57,300 nucleotides of DNA from Clostridia bacterium (GTDB lineage: Bacteria; Bacillota_A; Clostridia; Christensenellales; Aristaeellaceae), in the NCBI GenBank assembly GCA_017509065.1, contig JAFWQM010000064.1, forward strand, positions 1-57,300, given 5' to 3'. Each line of letters begins with the position of its first letter. Position 1 is the stretch's first letter. Below the pieces are notes generated by a model that did no database searches, had not been told where the DNA came from, and saw nothing but the letters and a program-made list of their open reading frames with translations. The translations under genes were made by a program, and so were the position numbers. Positions 41,760-51,368 of this stretch are shown here, piece by piece.

Positions 41760-42304
41760 GCATCCTGGTGTTAAAGCGTCCTTCCTTGGCTGACGTGGAA
41801 AAGATAGAGGAATACCGGGCAGAGTTCCCCGCCGAACGCATGCGCGTGACCTACGATCCGGAACGCATCCCGGGGCTGGATTACCTGGAAGAATATAAAA
41901 ATATATCGGACTGGCTCACGTTCTGTGAGGCCATGTCCGACAAAATCAGCTGGTACATGTGCGTGCGGGAAAGCGATCAAAGGATCGTCGGGTTTCTGTG
42001 CTTTCGGCATCGGCTGGAATACGATGACGACGACCCGGAATTCTGTTCCCACTTCGGCTATTCCATCCGCCCCAGCGAACAAAGGAATGGATACGCAAAA
42101 GAGCAACTACGGCTTGGGCTGGAAAAGGCAAAAGGTCTCGGGCTTACAAGCGTGCGCGTCATCTGCCGGGACATCAACATCGGCAGCGAAAAAACGATCC
42201 TCGCCAACGGCGGTATCTATCTGGACACCATTCATGGCGAGGAATCCGGGATGAACGTCAACAGGTATGATATTCCGTTACAGCCCCAGCCCTTCATACA
42301 GTAA
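41756..42304 (+). CDS. GNAT N-acetyltransferase
   Basis: 182 residues. HFGYSIRPSEQRNGYAKEQLRLGL (about 99-122) is the CoA loop, followed by LTSVRVICRDINIGSEKTILANGG. This clade is usually annotated as acetyltransferase of the RimI/YedL kind. ATGA overlap with the kinase. Its 3' end overlaps the convergent serine hydrolase by 27 bases. Confidence 0.85.
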   Translation: MSILVLKRPSLADVEKIEEYRAEFPAERMRVTYDPERIPGLDYLEEYKNISDWLTFCEAMSDKISWYMCVRESDQRIVGFLCFRHRLEYDDDDPEFCSHFGYSIRPSEQRNGYAKEQLRLGLEKAKGLGLTSVRVICRDINIGSEKTILANGGIYLDTIHGEESGMNVNRYDIPLQPQPFIQ

Positions 42305-43384
42305 ATCCCGAATCGCCGGGTGGAACTCATAGTAAGCGCGATTCATGTTCAGCACGTGCTGGACGTAGAACGCGGCGAGGCGGTTGTCCATGTCCATCAT
42401 TGCCCAGGCCCCGGCGGCGCCGTCCCAGCCGAATTCCCCGATAGGACTCCGTGATGTCGAAGCGTCCGTCAGTGTACGCACGCCCAGGCCGTAGCCGTAG
42501 CCACGCTTATGCAGCACTTTTTTCCAGCCCTCCAGCGCGGGGCCGGTCTGGCGATTCGTGCGCATGTCGTCGATGGAAGACCGGGAGAGGATGACTTCTC
42601 CGTTCTTCCCCACGCCATCGTTTGCCAAAGCGTCCGCCAGCAGGATATAACTGTCCGCGTCGCCCATCAGCCCACCCCCGCCACTGTCGTAATGCGGCAT
42701 GGAGGCCAGGCTGTCCCGGCGATTGGGAACAGGAATCGTTTTCCCATTTTCATCCACGGCATACTGCGGCGCGAGGCGGGATAAGTGCTCTTCATCCGGA
42801 TGGAAGGTCAGGTTACGGATGCCCAGCGGTTCCAGCACATTTTCTATCGCCACGACGCTCAGAGGCTTGCCGGTCACGACTTCCACGATTGCCCCCACCA
42901 CGTCGTGGCACAGACTGTAACGGAAACCCTGGCCGGGGTCGAAGTGCAGCGGCTTTTCCGCGAAGCAATTCACCATCTCCACGGTGCCCGCTTCTCCCCC
43001 GCTCTCCCTGATTTTTCGCTGAATGGCAGGCGCGGTAATGTCGTAATCCAACCCGCCCTGCATGGCCATCAGATGCTCCAGCGTCAGCACCGTTTTCGCC
43101 GGGCGAATTGTATCCCCGTCCTGGACGGTCAGATGGGCATAGGCGGGCAGGTAATCCGCCACGGGATCGGACAGACGCAGAATGCCCTTTTCGATCAGCT
43201 GCATGGTCACGGTCATGGTGAGCACCTTCGTGGCGGAATAGAGCCAGTAGGTTTCCCCGCCTTTGGCCTCGCCCGCGGTATGGTGGTAAATCTCCCGGTG
43301 GTCTTTCCATACGACCATCTCGCATCCCGGCACGCCTTCTTCCGGTAGGTGGTTCAGGTATCCCGTCAGCTTCGCAAAATCCAT
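42278..43384 (-). CDS. Serine hydrolase, class C beta-lactamase/esterase family
   Basis: 368 residues from the ATG at 43384. Catalytic SxxK as SATK (50-53) and a Tyr of the YxN-like motif in FRYSLCHD (near 150). No signal peptide or membrane anchor, so it is cytoplasmic, unlike true beta-lactamases. Members act as esterases or D-aminopeptidases. Its place next to D-amino acid enzymes favours a peptidase-like role; that is inference. Confidence 0.87.
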   Translation of the reverse strand: MDFAKLTGYLNHLPEEGVPGCEMVVWKDHREIYHHTAGEAKGGETYWLYSATKVLTMTVTMQLIEKGILRLSDPVADYLPAYAHLTVQDGDTIRPAKTVLTLEHLMAMQGGLDYDITAPAIQRKIRESGGEAGTVEMVNCFAEKPLHFDPGQGFRYSLCHDVVGAIVEVVTGKPLSVVAIENVLEPLGIRNLTFHPDEEHLSRLAPQYAVDENGKTIPVPNRRDSLASMPHYDSGGGGLMGDADSYILLADALANDGVGKNGEVILSRSSIDDMRTNRQTGPALEGWKKVLHKRGYGYGLGVRTLTDASTSRSPIGEFGWDGAAGAWAMMDMDNRLAAFYVQHVLNMNRAYYEFHPAIRDLLYEGLGL

Positions 43385-43445
43385 GATAACGCCTTCTTTC
43401 ATTGCTCAGTATACCATGATGCAGTTATAAAATCCATCCCCCCTT

Positions 43446-43508
43446 CTGCCTTTCTTGGAAAGGGGTTTGGGGGAAACCATTCTTTGGGCTCCAAAGAATG
43501 GTTTCCCC
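43446..43508. repeat. Palindromic element, GGGGGAAACC family
   Basis: GGGGGAAACCATTCTTTGG (43469-43487) and CCAAAGAATGGTTTCCCC (43491-43508) form a near-perfect 18-bp hairpin with loop GCT. Flank CTTTCTTGGAAAGGGGTTT is shared with 13655 and 52470. Confidence 0.8.
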
Positions 43509-43543
43509 AGAAAAAAGCTCAAACCAAACAAAGGAGGAACCTT

Positions 43544-44644
43544 ATGAAAATCGTATCCGTCGAATGGGGCCGGGTGTCTATCCCGCTCAGAACGCCCTTC
43601 AAGACCGCGCTGCGCACCGTCGCCAGCGTGGAGGACATCATCGTGAAGCTCACCGCCGATACCGGCGACGTGGGGTTTGGCGAAGCGCCGCCCACAGGCG
43701 TCATCACCGGCGACACGGCGGAGGCCATCTGTGGGGCCATCGAGCACCACATCGCCCCGGCTATTCTGGGGCAGGAGCTGGATGATTTTGAAGGAATCAC
43801 AGGCAAAGTGCAGACTGCACTGGTGCACAACACCAGCGCCAAGGCCGCGGTGGACATGGCGCTGTGGGATTTGTACGGGAAGAAGCTGAACACCCCGGTG
43901 TTCCGGTTGCTGGGCGGCGGGAAAACCCACATCGTCACGGACATTACCGTCAGCGTGAATCCGCCGGAGGTCATGGCACGGGACGCGGAAATCGCCATTC
44001 AGCGGGGATTTGACTGCATCAAGGTGAAGGTGGGCGTCAATCCCGCGCTGGACGTGGAACGCCTCACCGCCATCCGCGCCGCCGTGCCCGCCGAAACCGT
44101 GCTGCGCATCGACGCCAACCAGGCCTGGACGCCCAAGGAGGCTGTGCGCATCCTGAACGGGATGCAGGACAAGGGCCTGGACATCGAGCTGGTGGAACAG
44201 CCGGTGAAAGCCCACGACCTGGAAGGATTAAAGTATGTGACCGAGCGCAGCTTCGTGCCCGTGCTGGCCGACGAATCCGTGTTCAGCCCCATGGACGCCA
44301 TGAAGATTCTGCAAATGGGCGCGGCGGATCTGGTCAACATCAAACTCATGAAGTGCGGCGGCATCACCAACGCCCTGAAAATCACCACCCTGGCGGAACT
44401 GTACGGCGCACAGTGCATGATCGGCTGTATGCTGGAAGGCCCCGTGGCCGTCAATGCCGCTTCTCACTTGGCTTGTGCCAAGGGCGTCATCACGAAGTTT
44501 GACCTGGACGGCCCCATGCTCTGCGCCGCCAACCCCGTTCACGGCGGAAGCACGTTCGAGGGGAAGGACATTTTCATGAGCGAAGCACCTGGCCTGGGCG
44601 TTACGGCGGTTGATGGCGTCGTGCCGCTGGGAGAGATGAAATAA
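43544..44644 (+). CDS. Dipeptide epimerase (L-Ala-D/L-Glu type), enolase superfamily
   Basis: 366 residues from the ATG at 43544 (AAAGGAGG). Capping domain about 1-125; barrel with KVKVG (catalytic Lys pair near 161-163), metal ligands in RIDANQAW, ELVEQP and ADESV, second catalytic Lys in NIKLMKCGG, and DxD-like specificity segment DLDGPM near the C-terminus, the pattern of AEE-type dipeptide epimerases. These convert L-Ala-D-Glu of murein to L-Ala-L-Glu. Starts a plus-strand run of cell-wall peptide genes. Confidence 0.88.
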   Translation: MKIVSVEWGRVSIPLRTPFKTALRTVASVEDIIVKLTADTGDVGFGEAPPTGVITGDTAEAICGAIEHHIAPAILGQELDDFEGITGKVQTALVHNTSAKAAVDMALWDLYGKKLNTPVFRLLGGGKTHIVTDITVSVNPPEVMARDAEIAIQRGFDCIKVKVGVNPALDVERLTAIRAAVPAETVLRIDANQAWTPKEAVRILNGMQDKGLDIELVEQPVKAHDLEGLKYVTERSFVPVLADESVFSPMDAMKILQMGAADLVNIKLMKCGGITNALKITTLAELYGAQCMIGCMLEGPVAVNAASHLACAKGVITKFDLDGPMLCAANPVHGGSTFEGKDIFMSEAPGLGVTAVDGVVPLGEMK

Positions 44645-44668
44645 GAGAACAGTAAAGGAGCAAAAGCC

Positions 44669-46024
44669 ATGCCTGACCGATATTTAGAATCTCTGGTTTG
44701 TCCCCTGCCGAAGGACATTGCCGCGTTGAAAGGCGCGGGGGAATTTGACCTTGCTTTACAGTTGATCGAACGGCGTTTGAAAGAACCGTTGCCCGACATG
44801 CTGAAAACGCGGCTGGAGGCGGAGCAGGTTCTGATGCCAAAGCTGGCGGGGAGCTATACGCTGTCGCACGAAGACCTGCTGGCTGAAATGCAGAAGCGTA
44901 TACCGGATTTTTCCTCCGAAGAACTGAATGAACTGCTGCTGAACGGCAAACTGGACTTCATCTATGTGAACGGCCAGCGGCGATATTTCAACCGGATGCC
45001 CGGCTCCCTGGTGAAATCCCATCCGCAGTTAAAGAAACGCGCCGTGCCCGACGGAAGCGTGCAGACCGATCTGGACGCCATCATCCGGCGCATGAAGCAG
45101 GGCGATATTGTGTTCCGTTATCGGCTTCGGGCCGACGTGACCATTGACGATGACGAGCCCGGCGCGCTCTACCGTATCCATATGCCCCTGGCTGCCCGCT
45201 CCATGCAGCAGGAGCCGGCGGAGGACATCACATGCAGCGTGCCTTATCAGGCTGACGCCGAGGACGCGCCCCAGCGCACGGCGTACATGGAAACGACGGA
45301 CAAAAAAATATACCTTGAATATACCGTCACACAGAAGCCCAGGTACGTTGATCCGCTGGACGAAAACGTTCATGAGATCATCTATCCCGCCGCTCTGCCC
45401 GTCTGCCCCGATGATTTCATCGAGCAGCCACCGCACCTGTCCTTCACGCCTTACCTGAAAGCTCTGGCAAAGGAACTGCGCAGGGACGAAACCGACCCGG
45501 TCAAAATCGCCTGGCGTTTCTATGATTACATCACCAGCCGCATGATTTATTCCTTCATGCCGCCGTACCGGCTCATGGAGAGCGGCGCGGAATACACGGC
45601 GGTCAACCGGCGCGGGGACTGTGGGATGCTGGCGCTTTTGTTCATGGCGCTTTGCCGCATCAGCGGCATCCCCGCCCGCTGGCAAAGCGGCCTGGAGGCC
45701 GCGCCCGGCAGCATGGGCCACCACGACTGGGCGGAGTTCTATTCTGAGCGCATCGGCTGGCTGCCCGTGGACTGCTCTTACGGCGGCACCGCGTTCCGCT
45801 CGGGCAACGAAGAGCGGCGGCGCTTCTACTTCGGCAACCTCGACCCCTACCGCATGGTCGCCAACCGGACGTACTACGCGCCTTTCACCCCCGAAAAGAA
45901 ATTCCCCCGTTCCGACCCTTACGACAGCCAGGGCGGCGAGGCGGAAACCGCCGATCGCGGCCTGCTTGATGAGTTTGATTCGGAATACACCATGCTCTGG
46001 CACGAAATCTCTGACGCCGACTGA
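44669..46024 (+). CDS. Transglutaminase-like cysteine protein
   Basis: 451 residues. N-terminal 110 residues helical; middle beta-rich region; transglutaminase-like core about 260-375 with Cys in RRGDCGMLALLF (near 319), His in GHHDWAEFY (near 351) and Asp in LPVDCSYGG (near 367). Bacterial members of this type are mostly peptidases. No signal peptide. 24 bases after the epimerase gene; a role in peptide turnover is likely but unproven. Confidence 0.88.
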   Translation: MPDRYLESLVCPLPKDIAALKGAGEFDLALQLIERRLKEPLPDMLKTRLEAEQVLMPKLAGSYTLSHEDLLAEMQKRIPDFSSEELNELLLNGKLDFIYVNGQRRYFNRMPGSLVKSHPQLKKRAVPDGSVQTDLDAIIRRMKQGDIVFRYRLRADVTIDDDEPGALYRIHMPLAARSMQQEPAEDITCSVPYQADAEDAPQRTAYMETTDKKIYLEYTVTQKPRYVDPLDENVHEIIYPAALPVCPDDFIEQPPHLSFTPYLKALAKELRRDETDPVKIAWRFYDYITSRMIYSFMPPYRLMESGAEYTAVNRRGDCGMLALLFMALCRISGIPARWQSGLEAAPGSMGHHDWAEFYSERIGWLPVDCSYGGTAFRSGNEERRRFYFGNLDPYRMVANRTYYAPFTPEKKFPRSDPYDSQGGEAETADRGLLDEFDSEYTMLWHEISDAD

Positions 46025-46049
46025 CGCATACGCGGTAAAAACGATAAGG

Positions 46050-46091
46050 CAAAAGGCGCTTACTGTGATGCCGCACGGTACGCGCCTTTTG
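46050..46091 (+). terminator. Hairpin between transglutaminase and deacylase genes
   Basis: CAAAAGGCGC (46050-46059) and GCGCCTTTTG (46082-46091). The T-run is short, so read-through is likely. Confidence 0.5.
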
Positions 46092-46119
46092 GAAAAGAAC
46101 AGAAAACGAAGGAACAAAA

Positions 46120-47694
46120 ATGGCTGAAAGCAACGGAACGGCGGATCTCGTCATCCGCGGAGGAACGATCATTGACGGCATGGGGCGGCCCGGCTATCCG
46201 GGCGATATTGCCGTAAAGGACGGAAAGATCACCGCCATGGGTGATCTGCGCCATCTGCGCGGAAAGCAGGAGTTCAGCGCGGAGGGCCTCGTGACCGCGC
46301 CGGGTTTCATCGACGCGCACGCGCATTCGGACACCGCGTTCGTTCGGGACGACAGCGGCGCGTCCAAGCTGTATCAGGGCGTGACCACTGAAATATCGGG
46401 AAACTGCGGGGACAGTCCTTTCCCCGCGCCAAAGGGAAGCGCTGACCCCTGGATGTTTCCTTCTTTCGCGGATTTCCTGGAGGCTTTTTCCGTTCGCGGC
46501 TGCTGCATGGCGGTGAACCAGGCGATGCTGACGGGCCACGGGACGCTTCGGGAAGCTGTAATCGGAGAAGCGAACCGTGCGTCTTCCCCCGCCGAAATGG
46601 AGGAAATGAAGCGCCTGCTGCGAAACGACCTAAAAGCGGGGACCCTGGGGCTCTCGCTGGGCTTGGAATATTCGCCCGGCTGCTTCGCGGGCCAGGAGGA
46701 ACTGAACGAGCTTGGCAAAACGGTGCGGGAAATGGACGGCATCGTCACCTGCCACATGCGCAACGAGGGCCTGCGAATCGACAGCGCGATTGAAGAACTG
46801 AAGCAGATCGGCCGGGCATCCGGCGCGCACGTGCACGCATCGCATCTGAAGCTGGACAATCGCGCCGTACACGGCCGCGCCCCGGAGGTCTGGGCGGCCA
46901 TTGAGCAGGCCAACCGGGAGGGCGTGCGCTTCACGGCGGACGCTTATCCCTATACCGCTTCGTCCACCACGCTCAGCATCCGCTGCCCCCGATGGAGTAT
47001 GGACGGCGGGCGGGAAGGCTTGCTGCGCTGCCTGCGCGGCCCCCGGCGGCAGGAAATCGTCGAAGCCATCCGCAGCCATTACTTTAACGCCGAGCGGGCG
47101 GAAACCTGCCTGTTCAGCGACGACCGCGGGACATGGCCGGAAATCGTGGGAAAGACCCTGCGCCAGGTCGCGGGAGAAATGCTGGGCACCGAGGACTACG
47201 CCGAAGCCGCCGCGGAAGTGCTGCTGCGGACGGAAGCTAAAGCGTGGTGCGTGTTCTTCGTGATGAGCGAACAGGACATGCTGTACTTCCTGTCCCGTGA
47301 CATCTGCGTCGGCTCGGACGGCTACGCCCTGCCCGGTGACCCGGCGAAGCTGGGTTATCGGCCCCATCCCCGCTCCTATGGCGCGATTGCGGAATTCTTC
47401 CGGCTGGCCCGGGAAAAGAACCTCTGCTCTTTGGAGGAAGCCGTGCGCCGGGTGACAAGCAAACCTGCGGACAACTTCGGCCTCCCCGACCGGGGACGGC
47501 TGGCCGTCGGCATGGCGGCGGATATCACCGTATTCGACCCCGCTTCGATCGCACCCCGGGCGACGTATCTGCAGCCCGTGCAGCTCGCGCAGGGCGTGCA
47601 TCTGGTGACCGTGAACGGCGAAGTTGCTCTTCGTGACGGAAAGCAGACCGCCGCGCGCGCCGGACAATTCTTACGGAGGAAACACAACGCATGA
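46120..47694 (+). CDS. N-acyl-D-amino acid deacylase (D-aminoacylase), amidohydrolase
   Basis: 524 residues. DLVIRGGTIIDG start, metal-binding HAH at 67-69 in APGFIDAHAHSD, GVTTEISGNCG with the Cys ligand typical of D-aminoacylase, GLSLGLEYSPG, HMRNEG, HASHLK, and late SDGYALPGDPAK. Hydrolyses N-acyl-D-amino acids to D-amino acid and carboxylate using zinc. ATGA overlap with the next gene. Confidence 0.9.
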   Translation: MAESNGTADLVIRGGTIIDGMGRPGYPGDIAVKDGKITAMGDLRHLRGKQEFSAEGLVTAPGFIDAHAHSDTAFVRDDSGASKLYQGVTTEISGNCGDSPFPAPKGSADPWMFPSFADFLEAFSVRGCCMAVNQAMLTGHGTLREAVIGEANRASSPAEMEEMKRLLRNDLKAGTLGLSLGLEYSPGCFAGQEELNELGKTVREMDGIVTCHMRNEGLRIDSAIEELKQIGRASGAHVHASHLKLDNRAVHGRAPEVWAAIEQANREGVRFTADAYPYTASSTTLSIRCPRWSMDGGREGLLRCLRGPRRQEIVEAIRSHYFNAERAETCLFSDDRGTWPEIVGKTLRQVAGEMLGTEDYAEAAAEVLLRTEAKAWCVFFVMSEQDMLYFLSRDICVGSDGYALPGDPAKLGYRPHPRSYGAIAEFFRLAREKNLCSLEEAVRRVTSKPADNFGLPDRGRLAVGMAADITVFDPASIAPRATYLQPVQLAQGVHLVTVNGEVALRDGKQTAARAGQFLRRKHNA

Positions 47695-49106
47695 GTTTGG
47701 ATTACCGTCCCCTTTCGCCGCGGGATGACGCGGCTGTTGCTCAGCTGATCCGCTCCAGCCTGAAAGCGAACCGCCTGGACATTCCCGGCACGGCTTATTA
47801 TGACGAATGTCTCGACCATCTGAGCGAATACTATCGCGCCGAGCCCCGCCGCGACTATTACGTACTGCTGGAAGACGGCGCAGTGATCGGCGGCGTCGGC
47901 CTTGCGGCGTTCGACGCCTTCCCGGACTGCTGCGAGCTGCAAAAGCTCTACCTGGCGGAGTCCGCGCGGGGCAGAGGACTGGGCTATGATATGACGCTGT
48001 ACATTGAAAACCGCGCCCGGGAAATGGGCTTCCGGCAGATCTATCTTGAAACGCACACGAACCTGCAGCAAGCCATCCGGCTGTATGAAAAGTGTGGGTA
48101 TCAGGAGATCGAACGCCCCGCCTGCGTCGTCCACAGCACAATGAACAAGTTTTATTTGAAGGAACTGACGCCCTGCTCCGGCCCGGTCGCCGTCCCGCTG
48201 ACAGCTGAATCAGCGCTGATCCAGGCCGCGCCTGTGTATGACGCGGAAGCGGCAAAGCGCTATATTCCCGGCATGCGAACGATTCGGGAGCTGGTGAACG
48301 GCATCCCGAAGGACGATGAGCTGACGTGCTTTGGCGCGGCGGCCCCTTCCGCGTCGGCTTTGAAACGGCTCAGCGCGGAGCTTCAGCGCATGCTTCTGGA
48401 AGGCCATAAGGTGTCGCTTGTGATGGCAGATCTTGCCACGCAGTCCGGCGTGGCCTTCCATTCCACCGTTCCCATGTGCACCCAGAGCACGGTCAAGGCG
48501 ATCTACGCGGGGGCTGTGCTGGACTGCCGCCCGCAGGCTTTTTTGGAAAACGGCCAGTACATCCGCGACGCCATCGTGCTGTCCGACAACGACGCGTATG
48601 AAAACCTGCGCAGGATCTACGGAAAAGTGCCGCTCCTGAAATGGTGCCGCGAGGCGGGCGTGGACGATAATTTCACGGATATGCCCTATCCGCGCAACAA
48701 AAACGCCCGGGATATGTTCAACATGTGGACGCGGCTTTACTGCTTCCTCAACGACGGTTCGGACATCGCCAACGCGGGCAGGTACTTGGCAGACTCCGCC
48801 GAATCCGCCACTAAAGAACGGCTGGCCGGCAGGTATCCGGTGCAGACCAAGGCAGGCTGGGAATGCGGCGTCGATGAAGACCTGGAGGACTTTTCCCTGG
48901 CCGTGATCCCCGAGCGTTTCGTGGACGGCGACCCGATGAACGACGAGGTCGCCACCAACGATACCGGCATTGTATACACCGAAAACGGCCCGTACCTGTT
49001 CGTGATCTATTCCGACTATCCCTATCCCTTCGGCGCGCCAAATCAACTGTACGGCCTGGCGGAAGCGCTCTGTGATGTGCAGAGGAGTTACTTTGCCGCC
49101 AGGTGA
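47691..49106 (+). CDS. GNAT acetyltransferase fused to a class A beta-lactamase-like domain
   Basis: 471 residues. Residues 1-165 are a GNAT domain (LYLAESARGRGLGYDMTL CoA loop near 93-110; IRLYEKCGYQEIERP). After a linker, residues about 205-471 form a serine beta-lactamase/transpeptidase fold: STVK (266-269), SDN in LSDNDAYENL (297-299) and KAG in QTKAGWE (387-389) in place of KTG. No signal peptide, so a lactamase role against drugs is unlikely; it should act in the cytoplasm. Translationally coupled to the deacylase. The continuous frame over both domains argues for a true fusion. Confidence 0.85.
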   Translation: MSLDYRPLSPRDDAAVAQLIRSSLKANRLDIPGTAYYDECLDHLSEYYRAEPRRDYYVLLEDGAVIGGVGLAAFDAFPDCCELQKLYLAESARGRGLGYDMTLYIENRAREMGFRQIYLETHTNLQQAIRLYEKCGYQEIERPACVVHSTMNKFYLKELTPCSGPVAVPLTAESALIQAAPVYDAEAAKRYIPGMRTIRELVNGIPKDDELTCFGAAAPSASALKRLSAELQRMLLEGHKVSLVMADLATQSGVAFHSTVPMCTQSTVKAIYAGAVLDCRPQAFLENGQYIRDAIVLSDNDAYENLRRIYGKVPLLKWCREAGVDDNFTDMPYPRNKNARDMFNMWTRLYCFLNDGSDIANAGRYLADSAESATKERLAGRYPVQTKAGWECGVDEDLEDFSLAVIPERFVDGDPMNDEVATNDTGIVYTENGPYLFVIYSDYPYPFGAPNQLYGLAEALCDVQRSYFAAR

Positions 49107-49120
49107 CAGGCTAATAATAA

Positions 49121-49182
49121 AAAAAGCCCTGTTCCCAGGACCTGTGATAATTTCATTCAGGCTCAGGGAACAGGGTATTTTT
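49121..49182. terminator. Bidirectional terminator
   Basis: CCCTGTTCCC (49127-49136) pairs with GGGAACAGGG (49166-49175); A-run before and T-run after. Between the convergent fusion gene and M55 peptidase. Confidence 0.85.
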
Positions 49183-49979
49183 CACAGCACAAAATCCAGC
49201 ATTTTCAGCACGTCCATGTAATCGTCGGCTTCATAGGAAACGGAATAGGGCCCCGTTTGCTTCACGCCGGGATACGCCGCACCGCCGCGGGCGGCCTGAT
49301 GTTTTTTGAAGCTGATCTCCACCAGGAAATGATCGGGCAGCGGGAACATGCAGTCCTTCGCGTCCTTGCGCATGGCGCGTTCCGCAGCTTCGCGGATAAG
49401 GCGGAGGGCTTTGTTCGGGTGAATGGAAATGGAGCCTCCGCCCCGTCCTTCGCTGACGGCGACGGTTTCGATGTTGGGGTTGACGCTCCTGATCCAGTCG
49501 CACAGGCCCTTATCCCCCGTCACCAGCCGCACAGGTACGCCCATATACGCGGCGGTCAGGCTGTTGATCATCAGCTCGGGAGCGATCACGCCGTTGATGC
49601 GCACGGAATTGTTGCCCAGGTTCATGGTGTGGGACAGCGGGTTCGTGTCCATGCCCGCGGCGGAATGATAGCCGGTGAAGAACACGCCGTCGTACCCCGG
49701 CTCCAGACCGCTCATCATGCTGAAAGCATCGCTCCCCCAGCCGCGGAAGATGCGGATTTCCTCCGGCAGCATGGACGGTATCAGGTTGCAGGCGCTGTCA
49801 TGCGCGTCCTTGATCAGGATATCGTCCGCGCCCGCCGCCATGGCCCCTTCGCAGGCGGCCTTTACTTCTTTGGTCATCTGTTCGGCAAAGTAGGAATAGC
49901 GGGAATGGCCGTTCTCCGTTTCGTCCCACAGCGTAATGCCCGTTGTGCCTTCAATATCGGCAGAAATAAACAGCTTCAT
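49182..49979 (-). CDS. M55 D-aminopeptidase (DppA-like)
   Basis: 265 residues. Metal ligands as in DppA: D8 and E10 (ISADIEG), H60 (KDAHDS), H105 (TGYHS) and E135 (APELMIN); a conserved His at 117 (SHTMN). Zinc peptidase that removes N-terminal D-amino acids such as D-Ala from short peptides. Cytoplasmic. 18 bases upstream of it lies the HAD phosphatase gene in the same direction. Confidence 0.93.
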   Translation of the reverse strand: MKLFISADIEGTTGITLWDETENGHSRYSYFAEQMTKEVKAACEGAMAAGADDILIKDAHDSACNLIPSMLPEEIRIFRGWGSDAFSMMSGLEPGYDGVFFTGYHSAAGMDTNPLSHTMNLGNNSVRINGVIAPELMINSLTAAYMGVPVRLVTGDKGLCDWIRSVNPNIETVAVSEGRGGGSISIHPNKALRLIREAAERAMRKDAKDCMFPLPDHFLVEISFKKHQAARGGAAYPGVKQTGPYSVSYEADDYMDVLKMLDFVL

Positions 49980-49997
49980 TTGTTCTCTTCCTTTCTT

Positions 49998-50642
49998 TCA
50001 CGCTGTAACAAGATCCACGATCTCCATCGGATCGCTTACCAGGTGACGCGCGCCGTTGGAGGTCAGTTCCTCACGCGGGCGGTAGCCCCAGAGCACGCCG
50101 ATGGTTTCCATCCCGGCGGAGTTTCCGCAGTTCATGTCGGTGCTGGTGTCGCCGGCATACCAGCAGGAAGCCGGTTCCACGCCGACCTGCGCCGCGATCA
50201 GAAGCGCGCCAGCCGGATCGGGCTTGAGCGGCACGCCTTCCACGCGGCCCCGGATGACGGAAAAGCGCACGTCCGGGAAGTAATGCCCGAGCACCCGTTC
50301 GGCGTCAGCCTGGTCCTTATTGGTGAGCACGCACACATCCACGCCCTTTTCACACAAGGCTTTCAGCATTTCGGGAACGCCCTTGAAGGCAAGACTGTTC
50401 ACCTGATTGTTCACGGCATAATCGGCTTTGTAGGCTTCCAGCACCTGCTGATACAGGTCTGTGCGCCCGCCCACGCAGCGCTCGGTCAGCTTCAGCACGC
50501 CATTGCCGACTTTGTATTTGTACGCGCTTTCCTCAAAGACCGGCAGCCCGTATTTCTGCAGCGAACGGTTCATCGCCGCGGCGATGTCCGGCAGGGAATG
50601 CACCAGCGTGCCGTCCAGGTCAAATATAACGCACCGTTTCAT
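49998..50642 (-). CDS. HAD hydrolase, phosphoglycolate phosphatase-like
   Basis: 214 residues. Motif I FDLDGTLV (D8, D10), motif II LTNKDQ, motif III Lys in LKPDPAG, motif IV AGDTSTDMNCG. Four-helix cap between motif I and II. Acts on small phosphates. Two upstream ATGs are close; the first opens only a three-codon frame. Operon with the M55 gene. Confidence 0.88.
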   Translation of the reverse strand: MKRCVIFDLDGTLVHSLPDIAAAMNRSLQKYGLPVFEESAYKYKVGNGVLKLTERCVGGRTDLYQQVLEAYKADYAVNNQVNSLAFKGVPEMLKALCEKGVDVCVLTNKDQADAERVLGHYFPDVRFSVIRGRVEGVPLKPDPAGALLIAAQVGVEPASCWYAGDTSTDMNCGNSAGMETIGVLWGYRPREELTSNGARHLVSDPMEIVDLVTA

Positions 50643-50733
50643 TGTCTCATCGTTCCTCCCTGTTCAGTCCGATTGTATCACAGGAATGTTTTTTTCGCAA
50701 GATGGACAATATAGGCAGAGGAGGAATGAAAAG

Positions 50734-51309
50734 ATGAAGAAGCATATTATCAGAATCAAAAACGCGGGTTTTCTGCACAGCGTTCTGCTCACCGCGTGCG
50801 CTGCGGCGCTCGCTATCAGCCTGATGGCGGAAACCGCCAGTGCGCCGGAGACCGAGACGCCCGCGCTGATCGACTCTCCGCCCCCCGCGGTAGGCGTTTC
50901 TGATCAAGACGCAAAGATTATTTCAGGCTGCCAGATCATCCAGACCATGGCCTTCACCCGTTGCGGGCACAGCGTTACCCGCCGCGTGGAAGCGCCGGAC
51001 ACACTCATCGGGAAAGACTTTGCCGCGGCGCAGGACTATTACAGTCTTTGGCAGATCGAAAGCTTTACACCGGAACACATCGACATGCGGAGGGATATCC
51101 CGCTCTTCTGCCCCATCCACACCGTGGCGGGCGTGAATGAAGCGGGGGAAGTGGTGCTGACGCGCAACATGTACGGCGACGGCATAGCGGTCACGAAGGA
51201 CACCGGCCGCGCCCTGGACAGCTTTCCCCCGGAAGACCGGGAAGCGCTTCTGCCCGGCCTTGGCTTCGACAGCGAGCAAGACGCAGAAGCCTGGCTTCGG
51301 GAGCATTGA
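50734..51309 (+). CDS. Exported or membrane-anchored protein of unknown function
   Basis: 191 residues from the ATG at 50734, GGAGG 9 bases upstream; a 3-codon frame (ATGAAAAGATGA) overlaps the start and may tune translation. Signal peptide or anchor about 10-31 (LLTACAAALAISLMAETASA). The rest is a compact domain with CGHSVTRRVEAP, YYSLWQIESFTPEHIDM and GVNEAGEVVLTRNMYGDGIAV. The layout recalls BofC-like sporulation proteins but I cannot confirm this. Confidence 0.6.
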   Translation: MKKHIIRIKNAGFLHSVLLTACAAALAISLMAETASAPETETPALIDSPPPAVGVSDQDAKIISGCQIIQTMAFTRCGHSVTRRVEAPDTLIGKDFAAAQDYYSLWQIESFTPEHIDMRRDIPLFCPIHTVAGVNEAGEVVLTRNMYGDGIAVTKDTGRALDSFPPEDREALLPGLGFDSEQDAEAWLREH

Positions 51310-51368
51310 CAGGAGCGGAAAAAGCCGATATAATCTCCCTGTAAAATACTGACCGCAGGGAGGCTGTT

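Noticed and set aside
49257..50714. 485-codon plus-strand frame opposite the M55 and HAD genes
   Set aside because: Antisense shadow; metal ligands and HAD motifs are on the minus strand.
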